From positions 12,475,203 through 12,539,202 of the forward strand of contig NZ_JAGINW010000001.1 in NCBI RefSeq assembly GCF_017876405.1: a stretch of 64,000 nucleotides of DNA. Reading direction: 5' to 3'. The stretch is from Kibdelosporangium banguiense (lineage in GTDB: Bacteria; Actinomycetota; Actinomycetes; Mycobacteriales; Pseudonocardiaceae). The position numbers were made by a program, and so were the translations under genes. Shown piece after piece: positions 34,859 to 43,604 of the stretch; within the stretch, counting starts at the first letter, position 1, and the number at the start of each line of letters is the position of its first letter. The notes under the pieces were generated by a model. It saw nothing but the letters and a program-made list of their open reading frames with translations. It was not told the DNA's origin and made no database searches.

Positions 34859-35566
34859 GTGCCGCAGCGCAGCAAGACCGGTGAGCAGGGCGACAACGTC
34901 CGTCCCTTCCCCGAGCAGGCCGAGGACTTGGACTCTGCAACCCTGCCCCCTCGACAACGCGCGGTGCTCGAGGTGATCAGAGCGTGGGTCGAACGTGTCG
35001 GCTACCCGCCGAGCGTCCGGGAGATCGGCGAGGCGGTCGGCCTGACCTCGACCTCCTCGGTCGCCTACCAGCTCAAGGCCCTGGAGCGGAAGGGCTACCT
35101 GCGCCGCGACCACAACCGGCCACGCGCCATCGGCGTGCTGCCGCCGGATGCGGACGCGGCCCAGCTGGCCGGTGACGACACGCCGGCGCCCACGCCCGCG
35201 TACGTTCCCGTGTTGGGCCGGATCGCCGCCGGTGGGCCGATCCTGGCCGAGCAGGCCGTCGAGGACGTGTTCCCGTTGCCGAAGGAGATCGTCGGCGAGG
35301 GCTCGCTCTTCCTGCTGAAGGTCGCCGGCGACTCGATGATCAACGCGGCGATCGCGGACGACGACTGGGTCGTGGTGCGCCAGCAGTCCGTGGCCGACAA
35401 CGGCGAGATCGTCGCGGCCATGATCGACGGCGAGGCCACAGTCAAGACGTACAAGCTGCGCGACGGCCACGTCTGGTTGCTGCCGCAGAACGACGCCTAC
35501 GAGCCCATCCCAGGCGACGAGGCGACCATCCTCGGCAAGGTCGTGGCAGTCCTGCGCCGACTTTAA
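34859..35566 (+). CDS. lexA: SOS repressor LexA
   Basis: 235 residues with start GTG 34859, chosen because GGAGG lies eight bases upstream. The winged helix is in residues 28-95 (PPRQRAVLEVIRAWVERVGYPPSVREIGEAVGLTSTSSVAYQLKALERKGYLRRD). The Ala-Gly autocleavage site is in LGRIAAGGPI (about 122). The S24 peptidase dyad is Ser in VAGDSMINAAI (about 159) and Lys in ATVKTYKL (about 196). It represses DNA-damage genes until RecA-stimulated self-cleavage. The upstream SOS boxes are described separately. Confidence 0.98.
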   Translation: MPQRSKTGEQGDNVRPFPEQAEDLDSATLPPRQRAVLEVIRAWVERVGYPPSVREIGEAVGLTSTSSVAYQLKALERKGYLRRDHNRPRAIGVLPPDADAAQLAGDDTPAPTPAYVPVLGRIAAGGPILAEQAVEDVFPLPKEIVGEGSLFLLKVAGDSMINAAIADDDWVVVRQQSVADNGEIVAAMIDGEATVKTYKLRDGHVWLLPQNDAYEPIPGDEATILGKVVAVLRRL

Positions 35567-35602
35567 CGGCCGCACCCGGCATTCCGGGACGTTGCTACCG
35601 GG

Positions 35603-35638
35603 TGAAGTGCCCGCAGACGCAAGCCTGCGGGTAGTTCA
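35603..35638. terminator. hairpin between convergent lexA and secreted-protein gene
   Basis: The core GCCCGCAG pairs with CTGCGGGT around ACGCAAGC, flanked by a further TGAA/TTCA pairing. It lies between two converging stops and can serve both directions. Confidence 0.65.
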
Positions 35639-35679
35639 TCCTGTAGCAGCGCCCCGGATATCCCGAGTGCGGCGACAAT

Positions 35680-36732
35680 TCATCGAGCGCGCTTGCGGCC
35701 CCGGCCCATGAAGGCCACGCCGCCCAGCACCACGAGCACTCCGATCACAACCGCTGCCCACGTCGGGAAACCCGAATCATCCGAAGTGCCCGGACCAGCG
35801 GCATTGGCTCCGCCCGCGCTGCCCGCAGCGGCTGGGTTACCGCCTGCCTGGGGCTTGGGGGCGACCATGGCTGCCGCGCCGGCGATGGCACGGATCGGCT
35901 GGCCGACGCCTTCGGAGCCGGTCAGCAAAGTGCCGTCGGGTTCGAAGGCGATGGTTTCACCCTGTGGTTCGTTGGGCAGCGGCACGCGGACAGGCTCACG
36001 GCCGAGCGCGGCGACGATGTCGCCGTCCGGAGCGCTGTAGAGGTACGCGTCTGTGTAAGTCCTAAGCGCCACAACGGTTCCGTCGGCGCTCACGGCGCCT
36101 CCGGTGACGAGGATCGTGCTGATGGCGTGCGGGACCGAGGTTGGACCGCCTGGTGTGTCGGTGGTTTTGAAGTCCAGCGCGCCCACCTTGGCCAGTTTGG
36201 TCGGGCCAGGACTGGCCAGCGTGCCTTCCGGTTTGAACACCTGGGCCGGGCCGAACGGCTCCTTGGTGACCAGGAACGGCACGCCGTTCTTGTCCATCAG
36301 CAACGCTTCCGCGTCGTGCTGACCGTCCGGGTAGGACAGTCGATAGAGCGTCGACTTGCCGTCCGGGGTCAACGCGTGCAGCGCGACGGTCTCCCGTTTC
36401 TTGCCGTTGTCGCCGGTGTCGGCGAGCCAGAGCGTGCCGTCCTTGGTACGAGCCATGTCCTCGACGTCGAACGGGTCCGTCTTGTTCGTGATCGTGGCCT
36501 CGACCTTGCATTCCTTGTTGAGAACGCTCACGGTCAGCTTCGTGCCGCCGTCGTTGGTCGCGTACATCTTGGAGCCGTCCGACGCGAGGCCGGACAGCTC
36601 ACCGATGCTTTTCACGTTGAGCTTGCAACGCTCGACCGGATCCGCTTGGGCCGCAAGCGGGGTGAAGGCAAGCAAAGCCATGGCCCCGATCACACTGGCC
36701 ATGGCTTTGCGTACGCGCTTCTCCCCGATCAC
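35680..36732 (-). CDS. secreted, membrane-anchored beta-propeller-like protein
   Basis: 350 residues from GTG 36732; ATG 36702 is an alternative. Signal peptide VRKAMASVIGAMALLAFTPLAAQA. Residues 30-290 contain repeated short beta motifs (LASDGSKMYATNDGG, DGTLWLADTGDN, DGTVVALRTYTDAYLYSAPDG) like those of NHL/SMP-30-type propellers. A Gly/Ala/Pro linker and a C-terminal transmembrane helix (WAAVVIGVLVVLGGVAFMG) with a GRKRAR tail complete it, so it should be attached to the outer face of the membrane. No catalytic residues can be named. The position between lexA and hflX corresponds to Rv2721c in mycobacteria, but the sequence appears unrelated. Confidence 0.75.
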   Translation of the reverse strand: MIGEKRVRKAMASVIGAMALLAFTPLAAQADPVERCKLNVKSIGELSGLASDGSKMYATNDGGTKLTVSVLNKECKVEATITNKTDPFDVEDMARTKDGTLWLADTGDNGKKRETVALHALTPDGKSTLYRLSYPDGQHDAEALLMDKNGVPFLVTKEPFGPAQVFKPEGTLASPGPTKLAKVGALDFKTTDTPGGPTSVPHAISTILVTGGAVSADGTVVALRTYTDAYLYSAPDGDIVAALGREPVRVPLPNEPQGETIAFEPDGTLLTGSEGVGQPIRAIAGAAAMVAPKPQAGGNPAAAGSAGGANAAGPGTSDDSGFPTWAAVVIGVLVVLGGVAFMGRGRKRAR

Positions 36733-36746
36733 GACAAGTAGACGCG

Positions 36747-38204
36747 TCAGGCGGGCGCGCCGTTGCTTGCGAACTGGCCCAATGCCCCGGCCAGGTCGCC
36801 ATTCACCCGTGCGTGTAGCTGAGTGCCGTCCGGCGTGTGACGCTCCGCGAGGACTTCACCCTCACGGTGGACCCGGGCCACGAGCTCGCCCCGGGCGTAC
36901 GGCACAAGCACCTCGACCTCGAGCGTCGGCCGGGGAAGCTCCTCGGCCAGCCGCTCACGCAGCTGGTCCATGCCGAGGCCCTTGTGGGCCGACACGAACA
37001 CCGCGCCCGGCAGCAGGTGCCGCAGACGAGCCAGTTGCAGGTCGTCCGCCGCGTCGATCTTGTTCACCACCAGGATCTCCGGTGGCATGGGTGTGTCGTT
37101 GCGCTCGGTGATCTCCGCCAGTACCTCGCGGACCGCGTTGACCTGCCACTCCGGGTTCTCGTCCGAGCCGTCCACCACGTGCACCAGCAGGTCCGCGTCG
37201 GCCACCTCGTCGAGAGTGGACCGGAACGCCTCGATCAGCTGGTGCGGCAGGTGCCGCACGAATCCGACCGTGTCGGTCAGGGTGTACGTCCGGCCGTCCG
37301 GTGTCTGGGTCCGGCGCGTGGTCGCGTCCAACGTGGCGAACAACGCGTCCTCGACCAGCACGCCCGCGCCGGTGATGGCGTTGAGCAGGCTGGACTTGCC
37401 CGCGTTGGTGTAGCCCGCGATGGCCACGCTGGGCACCTCGTTGGCCACACGACGGCCACGCTTGGTGGCCCGTACGCCCGACATCGCCGCGATCTCCTTG
37501 CGCAGCTTGGAGATCTTGGCCCGGATCCGGCGCCGGTCGGTTTCCAGCTTGGTCTCACCGGGGCCACGCAGACCCACACCGCCGTTGCCGCCACCCGCTC
37601 GGCCACCGGCCTGCCGGGACAGCGACTCACCCCAGCCCCGCAGGCGGGGCAGCAGGTACTGCAGCTGGGCCAGCTCGACCTGGGCCTTGCCCTCCTTGGA
37701 CCGCGCGTGCTGCGCGAAGATGTCCAGGATCAGCGCGGTCCGGTCGATCACCTTGACCTTCAGGCGGGCCTCGAGCTGGCGCAGCTGGCCAGGCGAGAGC
37801 TCACCGTCGCAGATCACGGTGTCCGCGCCGGTCGCCAGCACGGTCTGCATGATCTCCTCGACCTTGCCGGAGCCGACGTAGGTGGCCGGGTCCGGCCGGT
37901 CACGCCGCTGGATGAGGCCTTCGAGGACCTCGGAACCCGCCGTCTCGGCCAGCCGCGCCAGCTCGGTGAGCGACGCGTCGGCGTGCTCGGCGGTGCCTTC
38001 GGTCCAGACACCGACCAGAACCACTCGTTCGAGTCTGAGCTGCCGGTACTCGACCTCGGTGATATCGGCAAGCTCGGTGGACAGCCCGGCCACTCGACGT
38101 AGCGCGGAACGGTCCTCGAGCTCCAACTCCCCAGTCGAGACCAGCTCTTCCGCGTAATCTTCCGTCATAGAGTGAGCCCTGTCCTTCGCTGTCGTTTCCG
38201 TCAT
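36747..38204 (-). CDS. hflX: ribosome-associated GTPase HflX
   Basis: 485 residues from ATG 38204 (ATG 38168 also possible). The N-terminal HflX domain contains ALRRVAGLSTELADITEVEYRQLRLERVVLVG and the ATYVGSGK motif, with a glycine-rich loop GGRAGGGNGGVGLRGPGETKLE before the GTPase. G1 is GYTNAGKSS, G3 DTVGFV and G4 NKID. HflX splits or rescues stalled ribosomes after heat or antibiotic stress. The gene order lexA..hflX-dapF-miaA is as in mycobacteria (Rv2725c), with an MFS gene inserted here. It is divergent from that MFS gene. Confidence 0.97.
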   Translation of the reverse strand: MTETTAKDRAHSMTEDYAEELVSTGELELEDRSALRRVAGLSTELADITEVEYRQLRLERVVLVGVWTEGTAEHADASLTELARLAETAGSEVLEGLIQRRDRPDPATYVGSGKVEEIMQTVLATGADTVICDGELSPGQLRQLEARLKVKVIDRTALILDIFAQHARSKEGKAQVELAQLQYLLPRLRGWGESLSRQAGGRAGGGNGGVGLRGPGETKLETDRRRIRAKISKLRKEIAAMSGVRATKRGRRVANEVPSVAIAGYTNAGKSSLLNAITGAGVLVEDALFATLDATTRRTQTPDGRTYTLTDTVGFVRHLPHQLIEAFRSTLDEVADADLLVHVVDGSDENPEWQVNAVREVLAEITERNDTPMPPEILVVNKIDAADDLQLARLRHLLPGAVFVSAHKGLGMDQLRERLAEELPRPTLEVEVLVPYARGELVARVHREGEVLAERHTPDGTQLHARVNGDLAGALGQFASNGAPA

Positions 38205-38323
38205 TGCAGTTCTCATGGTCGCACGGCTGGAACAATCCGCCGACTGGTTATCGCATCCCTTACAACGCCCGGCACGGGGTAATTCGTTCCCCAACCAGGG
38301 GTAAGTGGTGCAGGGTGGGTCAG

Positions 38324-39592
38324 GTGTCCCTGTTTCGCCACCATGACTTCCGCCTGCTCTGGGCTAGCGACACCATCAGCCAGTTCGGCACCTTTGTCGG
38401 TACCACGGTCCTGCCGCTCGTCGCGGTCACCGTTCTCGCCGCGACGCCGTTCGAAATGGGTCTGCTGGTCGCCGCGGAGACAGCCGCGTTCCTGCTGATC
38501 GGGCTCCCCGCAGGCGCGTGGGTGGACCGGATGCGCAAACGCCAGCTGATGCTGCGGGCGGACCTCACCCGGGCGGCCCTGCTGCTCAGCATCCCGGTGG
38601 CGTGGTGGTCCGGGGTGCTCACCCTGCCGCACATGATCGTCGTGGGGCTCCTGGTCGGGGTGTGCACGGTGTTCTTCGACGTGTCCTACCAGGCGTATCT
38701 GCCCGCGCTGATCGGCCGCGAGCAGTTGCTGGAGGGCAATGCGAAACTGCAGGCCAGCCAGTCCGTGGCGATGGTGTCCGGGCCCGCGCTGGGCGGCGGC
38801 CTGGCCTCACTGGTCGGCGCCGCGAACGCGACCGCGTCGGTCGGGCTGGGGTTCGTGGCGTCCTGGCTGTTTCTGTTCCGGATCAAGAAGGTCGAGCCGC
38901 AGCCGGACAGGAAAGCGGATCGCAAGCTGCGCACCGAGGTCGCCGAGGGCCTGCGGTTCGTGTTCCACAACAAGATGCTGCGTGCGATCGCGCTCACCGG
39001 CACCACTGCGGGGTTCTTCTTCCAGATGGAGACCGCGGGCATGGTGCTGTTTCTGACCCATGACCTGCACCTGAGCCCTGCCCAGGTCGGTCTGGTGCTC
39101 GCAGTCGGCGGCGTGGGCGGCGCTGTCGGCGCGATCACCGCGAACTGGTGGTACCGCCGGATCGGCAATGTCCGGTCGATGTGGGTCGCACTGGTGGCCA
39201 TCGCACCGTTCGAGCTGCTGATCCCGCTCAGCCAGCCGGGCTGGCTGGTCTGGCTGACCGTCCTGGGGCACCTGGGCGTGGGCTACGGCGTGATCGTGCA
39301 CAACGTCGCCCAGGTCAGCTTCCGTCAGACGATCTGCCCGGACCACCTGCTCGGCCGGATGAACGCGAGCATGCGGTTCATGATCTGGGGCGCGTTCCCG
39401 CTGGGTTCGCTGGCCGGTGGCGGACTCGGCGAACTGATCGGCGTACGCGGCACGTTGTGGGTGGCCGCGGGCGGACTGGCGGTGTCCTGGGTGTGGATGA
39501 TGTTCTCGCCGATCCGCACGATGGTCAGGACGCCGACTCCCACCACTTCCGATCAAGATTCCCCCGCGCAACCTGCGCCGTCGGCCCAGTGA
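38324..39592 (+). CDS. MFS transporter, enterobactin-exporter/multidrug-like
   Basis: 422 residues if started at GTG 38324 (GTG 38315 also possible; AGGGTGGG lies upstream). The start FRHHDFRLLWASDTISQFGT is typical of MFS_3 exporters. About 12 transmembrane helices and motif A GAWVDRMRKRQLM between helices 2 and 3 are seen. The substrate is unknown. The gene lies between hflX and dapF, where mycobacteria have no such gene, so it is probably an insertion into the conserved run. Its last 68 bp overlap the 3' end of convergent dapF. Confidence 0.88.
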   Translation: MSLFRHHDFRLLWASDTISQFGTFVGTTVLPLVAVTVLAATPFEMGLLVAAETAAFLLIGLPAGAWVDRMRKRQLMLRADLTRAALLLSIPVAWWSGVLTLPHMIVVGLLVGVCTVFFDVSYQAYLPALIGREQLLEGNAKLQASQSVAMVSGPALGGGLASLVGAANATASVGLGFVASWLFLFRIKKVEPQPDRKADRKLRTEVAEGLRFVFHNKMLRAIALTGTTAGFFFQMETAGMVLFLTHDLHLSPAQVGLVLAVGGVGGAVGAITANWWYRRIGNVRSMWVALVAIAPFELLIPLSQPGWLVWLTVLGHLGVGYGVIVHNVAQVSFRQTICPDHLLGRMNASMRFMIWGAFPLGSLAGGGLGELIGVRGTLWVAAGGLAVSWVWMMFSPIRTMVRTPTPTTSDQDSPAQPAPSAQ

Positions 39593-40361
39593 GGGTGCTG
39601 CCGTCCTCGGTGATCTCGACGCGGACCCGGCCACCCAGTATGTCCACATAGGACGAGCCGGACGGTTCGTTCTCCAAGTGCAGCAACGCCGCCACGGCAG
39701 CGACCGTGCCTGTGCCACAGGCGCGGGTCTCCCCCACGCCACGCTCGTGCACCCGCATCTGGATCGCGTCCGGCCCCTTGCGGCGGAAGAACTCGACGTT
39801 CACGCCGTGCGGGAACAGAACCGGGTCGCGCCCCGGCGGGACGGTCAGATCCAGATCGGCCGGGTCGCCGTCGATCAGGCACGCCAGATGCGGGTTGCCC
39901 ACGTCGACCGCCACGCCTGGGAACGCCGATCCGGACACCGTCGCCTGCGACCGCCCGAAGATCCTCGCCGGGCCCATCTGGATCGTCACGGAGCCGTCTT
40001 CGTGCGTCCGCACGGGACGAGCGCCCGCACGCGTGCCCACGACGAACTCGGGGCCATCGACCAAGCCGACATCGACGAGGTAGGCCGCGAACAACCGGAG
40101 ACCATTGCCGCACATCTCAGCGGTCGACCCGTCGGCGTTGCGGTAGTCCATGAACCAGCCGTCCGGGTCCACATCGGACGGGGCGTCCTCGACCGCGGAG
40201 CCACGCACGACCCGCAGCACACCGTCGGCGCCCAGGCCACGATTGCGGTCGCAGAGCGCACGCACCCGCGCCGCAGTCAGGTCCAGCTGGGCGTCCACGT
40301 CGGGCAGCACCACGAAGTCGTTCTCCGTGCCGTGTCCCTTGACGAATTCGATGTCCCGCAC
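39525..40361 (-). CDS. dapF: diaminopimelate epimerase
   Basis: 278 residues from GTG 40361. The two catalytic cysteines are in AEMCGNGLRLFA (about residue 86) and GETRACGTGTVAA (about 222). The enzyme converts LL- to meso-diaminopimelate for lysine and peptidoglycan synthesis. The start FVKGHGTENDFVVLPD is typical of the actinobacterial family. It follows miaA by 10 bp on the same strand, as Rv2726c follows Rv2727c. Its C-terminal codons overlap the MFS gene, which is read on the opposite strand. Confidence 0.97.
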   Translation of the reverse strand: MRDIEFVKGHGTENDFVVLPDVDAQLDLTAARVRALCDRNRGLGADGVLRVVRGSAVEDAPSDVDPDGWFMDYRNADGSTAEMCGNGLRLFAAYLVDVGLVDGPEFVVGTRAGARPVRTHEDGSVTIQMGPARIFGRSQATVSGSAFPGVAVDVGNPHLACLIDGDPADLDLTVPPGRDPVLFPHGVNVEFFRRKGPDAIQMRVHERGVGETRACGTGTVAAVAALLHLENEPSGSSYVDILGGRVRVEITEDGSTLTGPTAQVARGNLDRKWWESAS

Positions 40362-40371
40362 CCGGTCAAGG

Positions 40372-41274
40372 TTACGTGGTGACCACCCGGAGCACCTCGT
40401 GGACCAGGTCATCACGGCCCGCGTCCAGCCAGATGATCCGCTTGTCGCGCCGGAACCAGGACCGCTGCCTGCGCACGAACCGCCGATGCCCCTGCGCGGT
40501 CAGCGACTCGGCCTCAGCCATGTCGTACTCGCCGTCGAACGCCGCGAGAACCTGCTGGTAGCCGAGCGCACGCGACGCTGTCCGGCCGTCACGCAGGCCC
40601 AGTTTCTCCAGCTCTCGCACCTCGTCGACGAATCCCGCGCCGAACATCCTTCGCACGCGGGCGTCGATCCGGGCGTCCAGTTCGGACGGCTCACGATCGA
40701 GCCCGATCAGGACGGTGCCGTACCGCGCGGGCCCAGGTCGCGGCATGGTCGCGGAGAACGGCCGGCCGGTCAGCTCGATCACCTCCAGCGCACGCACCAC
40801 CCGGCGGCCGTTGCTCGGCAGGATCGCGCCCGCCGCGACCGGGTCGAGCCCGGCCAGGCGTTCGTGCAGCAGGGACGCGCCGACCATGGCCAGTTCGTCC
40901 TCCAGCCGAGACCTGATCTCCGGGTCCGTACCGGGGAACTCCAGGTCGTCGAGTACGGCTTGGACGTACAACCCGGAACCGCCGACCAGGATCGGGAGCT
41001 TCCCCCGCGCGATCAGCTCTTCGACCGTGGCACGGGCGTGCCGCTGATAGGCGGCGACGGAGGCGTTCTCCGTGACGTCGAGAACGTCGAGCAGATGGTG
41101 CTTTGTGGCGGCGCGCTCGGCCATGGTGACCTTGGCCGTGCCGATGTCCATTCCCCGGTAGAGCTGGGACGCGTCGGCGTTGACCACTTCGCCGCCGAGC
41201 CGTTCGGCCAGCGCGATGCCCAAGTCGGATTTGCCGGTCGCCGTGGGCCCGACGATCGCGATCGGTGTCGTCAC
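40372..41274 (-). CDS. miaA: tRNA dimethylallyltransferase
   Basis: 300 residues from GTG 41274. The P-loop is IVGPTATGKSDLG and the DASQLYRGMDIGTAK stretch binds tRNA; LVGGSGLY and RRFVRRQRSWFRRD are further family signatures. MiaA adds a dimethylallyl group to A37 of tRNAs reading U-starting codons, and MiaB, encoded at 61.5 kb, thiomethylates the product. The start overlaps the stop of the upstream gene by four bases, indicating coupling. Confidence 0.97.
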   Translation of the reverse strand: MTTPIAIVGPTATGKSDLGIALAERLGGEVVNADASQLYRGMDIGTAKVTMAERAATKHHLLDVLDVTENASVAAYQRHARATVEELIARGKLPILVGGSGLYVQAVLDDLEFPGTDPEIRSRLEDELAMVGASLLHERLAGLDPVAAGAILPSNGRRVVRALEVIELTGRPFSATMPRPGPARYGTVLIGLDREPSELDARIDARVRRMFGAGFVDEVRELEKLGLRDGRTASRALGYQQVLAAFDGEYDMAEAESLTAQGHRRFVRRQRSWFRRDKRIIWLDAGRDDLVHEVLRVVTT

Positions 41275-41972
41275 GGCAGAACAGGATCCCAGACGGCCAC
41301 GTGGTAGGCGACGCCGTACGGCACCAGCAGGTCGCTCTTCACGCAGTTCCACTCGCCGCCCAGCCCGGCGAGGACCTGCCAGGGCGCGCGTCCCTCGGCG
41401 CCGAGTTCGGCCGCGAGTTGTTGGTCGAGTGCCAGCAAGGCTTCGGTGTCCGCGTCCGCCAGAGCCTTGTGGACAGTCTCGTCGAACCCCGGCGCGCGCT
41501 CGTCGGGCCTCGACGGAGCGCGGTCGCCGTGCCTCGGCGAGCCGTCTCCGAGCACGAGCAGTCCAACTGGATCGTCCGTCTCGTTCGCGATGCTCGCGGC
41601 CAGCGCGCGGCACTCAGCGCTCGAGGCGTCCGGTGCGACCAAATGGACGCTCACCCGCAGTGCATGTGCTTGCTCTCGCAACCAGGCGGCGATCAATACC
41701 GGCAACGGCAGACCCGGGTCGAGATCACCCTCCGTGTCCGGATTCAGCCGTACCCGGACGTCCACCCCGAAGCCCTGGAAGGTTCCGACCGAATCGGCCG
41801 CAACCTCGCCAAATCCTGGCGCAACAGCGATCCACCTGCGCGAACCCTGGGCCAGCAGCTTCGCCGCGGCCACGCACGTACGGCGTACCGAGCGCACCTC
41901 GGGCAGGTCCGCGACGACCAGTTCGGGTACCAGAAGTGGTGGATAAGGCACTACTGCGGCGCGGACGATCAC
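41271..41972 (-). CDS. extradiol-dioxygenase-like (LigB-superfamily) protein, Rv2728c-like
   Basis: 233 residues from GTG 41972. The N-terminus VIVRAAVVPYPPLLVPEL resembles the metal-site start of class III extradiol dioxygenase/MEMO-like proteins, and LLVLGDGSPRHGDRAPSR carries a possible second histidine motif. The order matches Rv2728c, upstream of miaA in mycobacteria. Whether it is catalytic is unknown; the conserved linkage to miaA suggests a housekeeping role. It is divergent from the DUF349 gene. Confidence 0.8.
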   Translation of the reverse strand: MIVRAAVVPYPPLLVPELVVADLPEVRSVRRTCVAAAKLLAQGSRRWIAVAPGFGEVAADSVGTFQGFGVDVRVRLNPDTEGDLDPGLPLPVLIAAWLREQAHALRVSVHLVAPDASSAECRALAASIANETDDPVGLLVLGDGSPRHGDRAPSRPDERAPGFDETVHKALADADTEALLALDQQLAAELGAEGRAPWQVLAGLGGEWNCVKSDLLVPYGVAYHVAVWDPVLP

Positions 41973-42150
41973 GCTGTGGAACGTTACCCGGATGGCCCGC
42001 TGCGAGCCTGGTGGTTCCGACTCGGGCGTTGACCTGTTTGAATGCGCGCGGAACCAGTCGCCGATGCGGCCGGTTTCCACATTGCTGGGCCCCGGCGGAG
42101 ACCGGGGCGCCCGTGGGAGGCGCGGGCACGCAGGCGAGGAGGAGCCGGCG

Positions 42151-43536
42151 ATGACGGACAGGGAAACAACCCAGAGCACGGACGTGGCCGAGGTGACCGA
42201 GGTGACTGCGGAGGTGGTGACTGAGGTGGCTGAGGTGGCTGTGGCCGAATCTGAGCCCGTTGCCGCGACGGTCGCTGAGCCCGTGGAGCTCAAGGCGCCG
42301 GCGCCGGTACCGGTCGCGTCCACCGACCCCACCAAGTGGGGCCGGGTCGACGAGGCGGGCACGGTCTACGTGAAGACCGACGACGGCGAGCGGTCAGTCG
42401 GCTCGTGGCAGGCGGGCGAACCGGCGGAAGGGCTCGCGCACTACGCGCGCCGGTTCGACGACATCCGGACCGAGGTGGAGCTGCTCGAAGCCCGGATCGT
42501 GTCCGGGGCGGGCGACCCGAAGCAGTCTTTGACCAGTGCGAAGCACATCAAGGAAAGCCTGGTCGACGCGGCGGTCGTGGGCGACCTGGGCGCGCTGAAC
42601 GCTCGCGTGGAGTACGTGCTCGCGCACGCCCGCCAGGCGATCGAGGCGGCCAAGCAGGCGCGTGAAGCCGCCCGGGCCGGGTCGGTGGCACGCAAGCAGG
42701 AGCTGGCGGAGGAAGCCGAGACCATCGCGTCCGAGTCGACGCAGTGGAAGGTCGCGGGCGACCGGCTGCGGGCGATCCTGGACGAGTGGAAGACCATCCG
42801 CGGCGTGGACCGTAAGACCGACGAGCAGTTGTGGCGCCGGTTCTCCAAGGCCCGCGACACCTTCAACCGGCGGCGTGGCTCCCACTTCGCGGACCTGGAC
42901 CGCCAGCGGTCGACCGCGAAGGCCCGCAAGCAGGAACTGGTGGAGGAGGCCGAGCAGCTGGCCGAGTCCGACGACTGGGGCCCGACGGCCGGGCGCTACA
43001 AGGCCCTGATGACCGAGTGGAAGGCAGCCGGACGCGCGCCGAAGGACTCCGACGACGCACTCTGGCAGCGGTTCCGCGCGGCCCAGGACAAGTTCTTCGC
43101 CCGCCGCTCGGCAGCGTTCAACGAACGCGACGCCGAATTCCACGACAACGCCCGCGCCAAGGAAGAACTGCTGGCCGAGGCGGAGAAGATCAACCCAGGC
43201 AGCGACCTGGACGCGGCACGGGCCCACCTGCACCGAATCCAGGAACGCTGGGAGGCCATCGGCAAGGTCCCCCGCGAACGCGTCCGCGAACTCGAGGGCA
43301 AGCTCCGCGCCGTCGAGGAACGCGTCCGCAACGCCGCCGACCAGCAATGGCGCCGCACCGACCCCGAAGCCCAGGCCCGCGCGGCCCAGTTCCGCGAGCG
43401 CGTCGAGGAATTCGAGTCCAAGGCCGCCAAGGCCCGCGCCGCGGGCGACGCCCGCCGCGCCGAACAAGCCGAAGCCCAGGCCGCCCAATGGCGCGAATGG
43501 CTGGCCGCCGCCGAACAAGCCGTCGCGACCCGGTAA
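42151..43536 (+). CDS. DUF349-domain protein
   Basis: 461 residues from ATG 42151 with GAGGAGGAG upstream. An acidic Val/Glu/Thr-rich N-terminus (about 50 residues) leads to a short beta segment (WGRVDEAGTVYVKTDDGERSVGSW), then at least three DUF349 helical repeats (for example WKAAGRAPKDSDDALWQRFRAAQDKFFARR). The family is all-helical and of unknown biochemical function. In mycobacteria the equivalent gene (Rv2731) lies close to Rv2732c and miaB; here 17 kb of accessory DNA separates them. A 14-bp hairpin follows the stop. Confidence 0.88.
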   Translation: MTDRETTQSTDVAEVTEVTAEVVTEVAEVAVAESEPVAATVAEPVELKAPAPVPVASTDPTKWGRVDEAGTVYVKTDDGERSVGSWQAGEPAEGLAHYARRFDDIRTEVELLEARIVSGAGDPKQSLTSAKHIKESLVDAAVVGDLGALNARVEYVLAHARQAIEAAKQAREAARAGSVARKQELAEEAETIASESTQWKVAGDRLRAILDEWKTIRGVDRKTDEQLWRRFSKARDTFNRRRGSHFADLDRQRSTAKARKQELVEEAEQLAESDDWGPTAGRYKALMTEWKAAGRAPKDSDDALWQRFRAAQDKFFARRSAAFNERDAEFHDNARAKEELLAEAEKINPGSDLDAARAHLHRIQERWEAIGKVPRERVRELEGKLRAVEERVRNAADQQWRRTDPEAQARAAQFRERVEEFESKAAKARAAGDARRAEQAEAQAAQWREWLAAAEQAVATR

Positions 43537-43549
43537 CCGGACCATTGTG

Positions 43550-43583
43550 GACTGTCCGGCCAGTGCTTCCTGGCCGGACAGTC
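43550..43583. terminator. 14-bp perfect hairpin between convergent genes
   Basis: GACTGTCCGGCCAG (43550-43563) pairs with CTGGCCGGACAGTC (43570-43583) around TGCTTC. It is placed between the DUF349 gene and the convergent ABC transporter operon and marks the left edge of the accessory block. Confidence 0.88.
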
Positions 43584-43604
43584 CTGACGCGTACGACGCC
43601 TGCC

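Noticed and set aside
41520..42150. Further upstream start for the DUF349 gene at 41992
   Set aside because: It would overlap nothing essential but adds residues without similarity, whereas GAGGAGGAG directly precedes ATG 42151.
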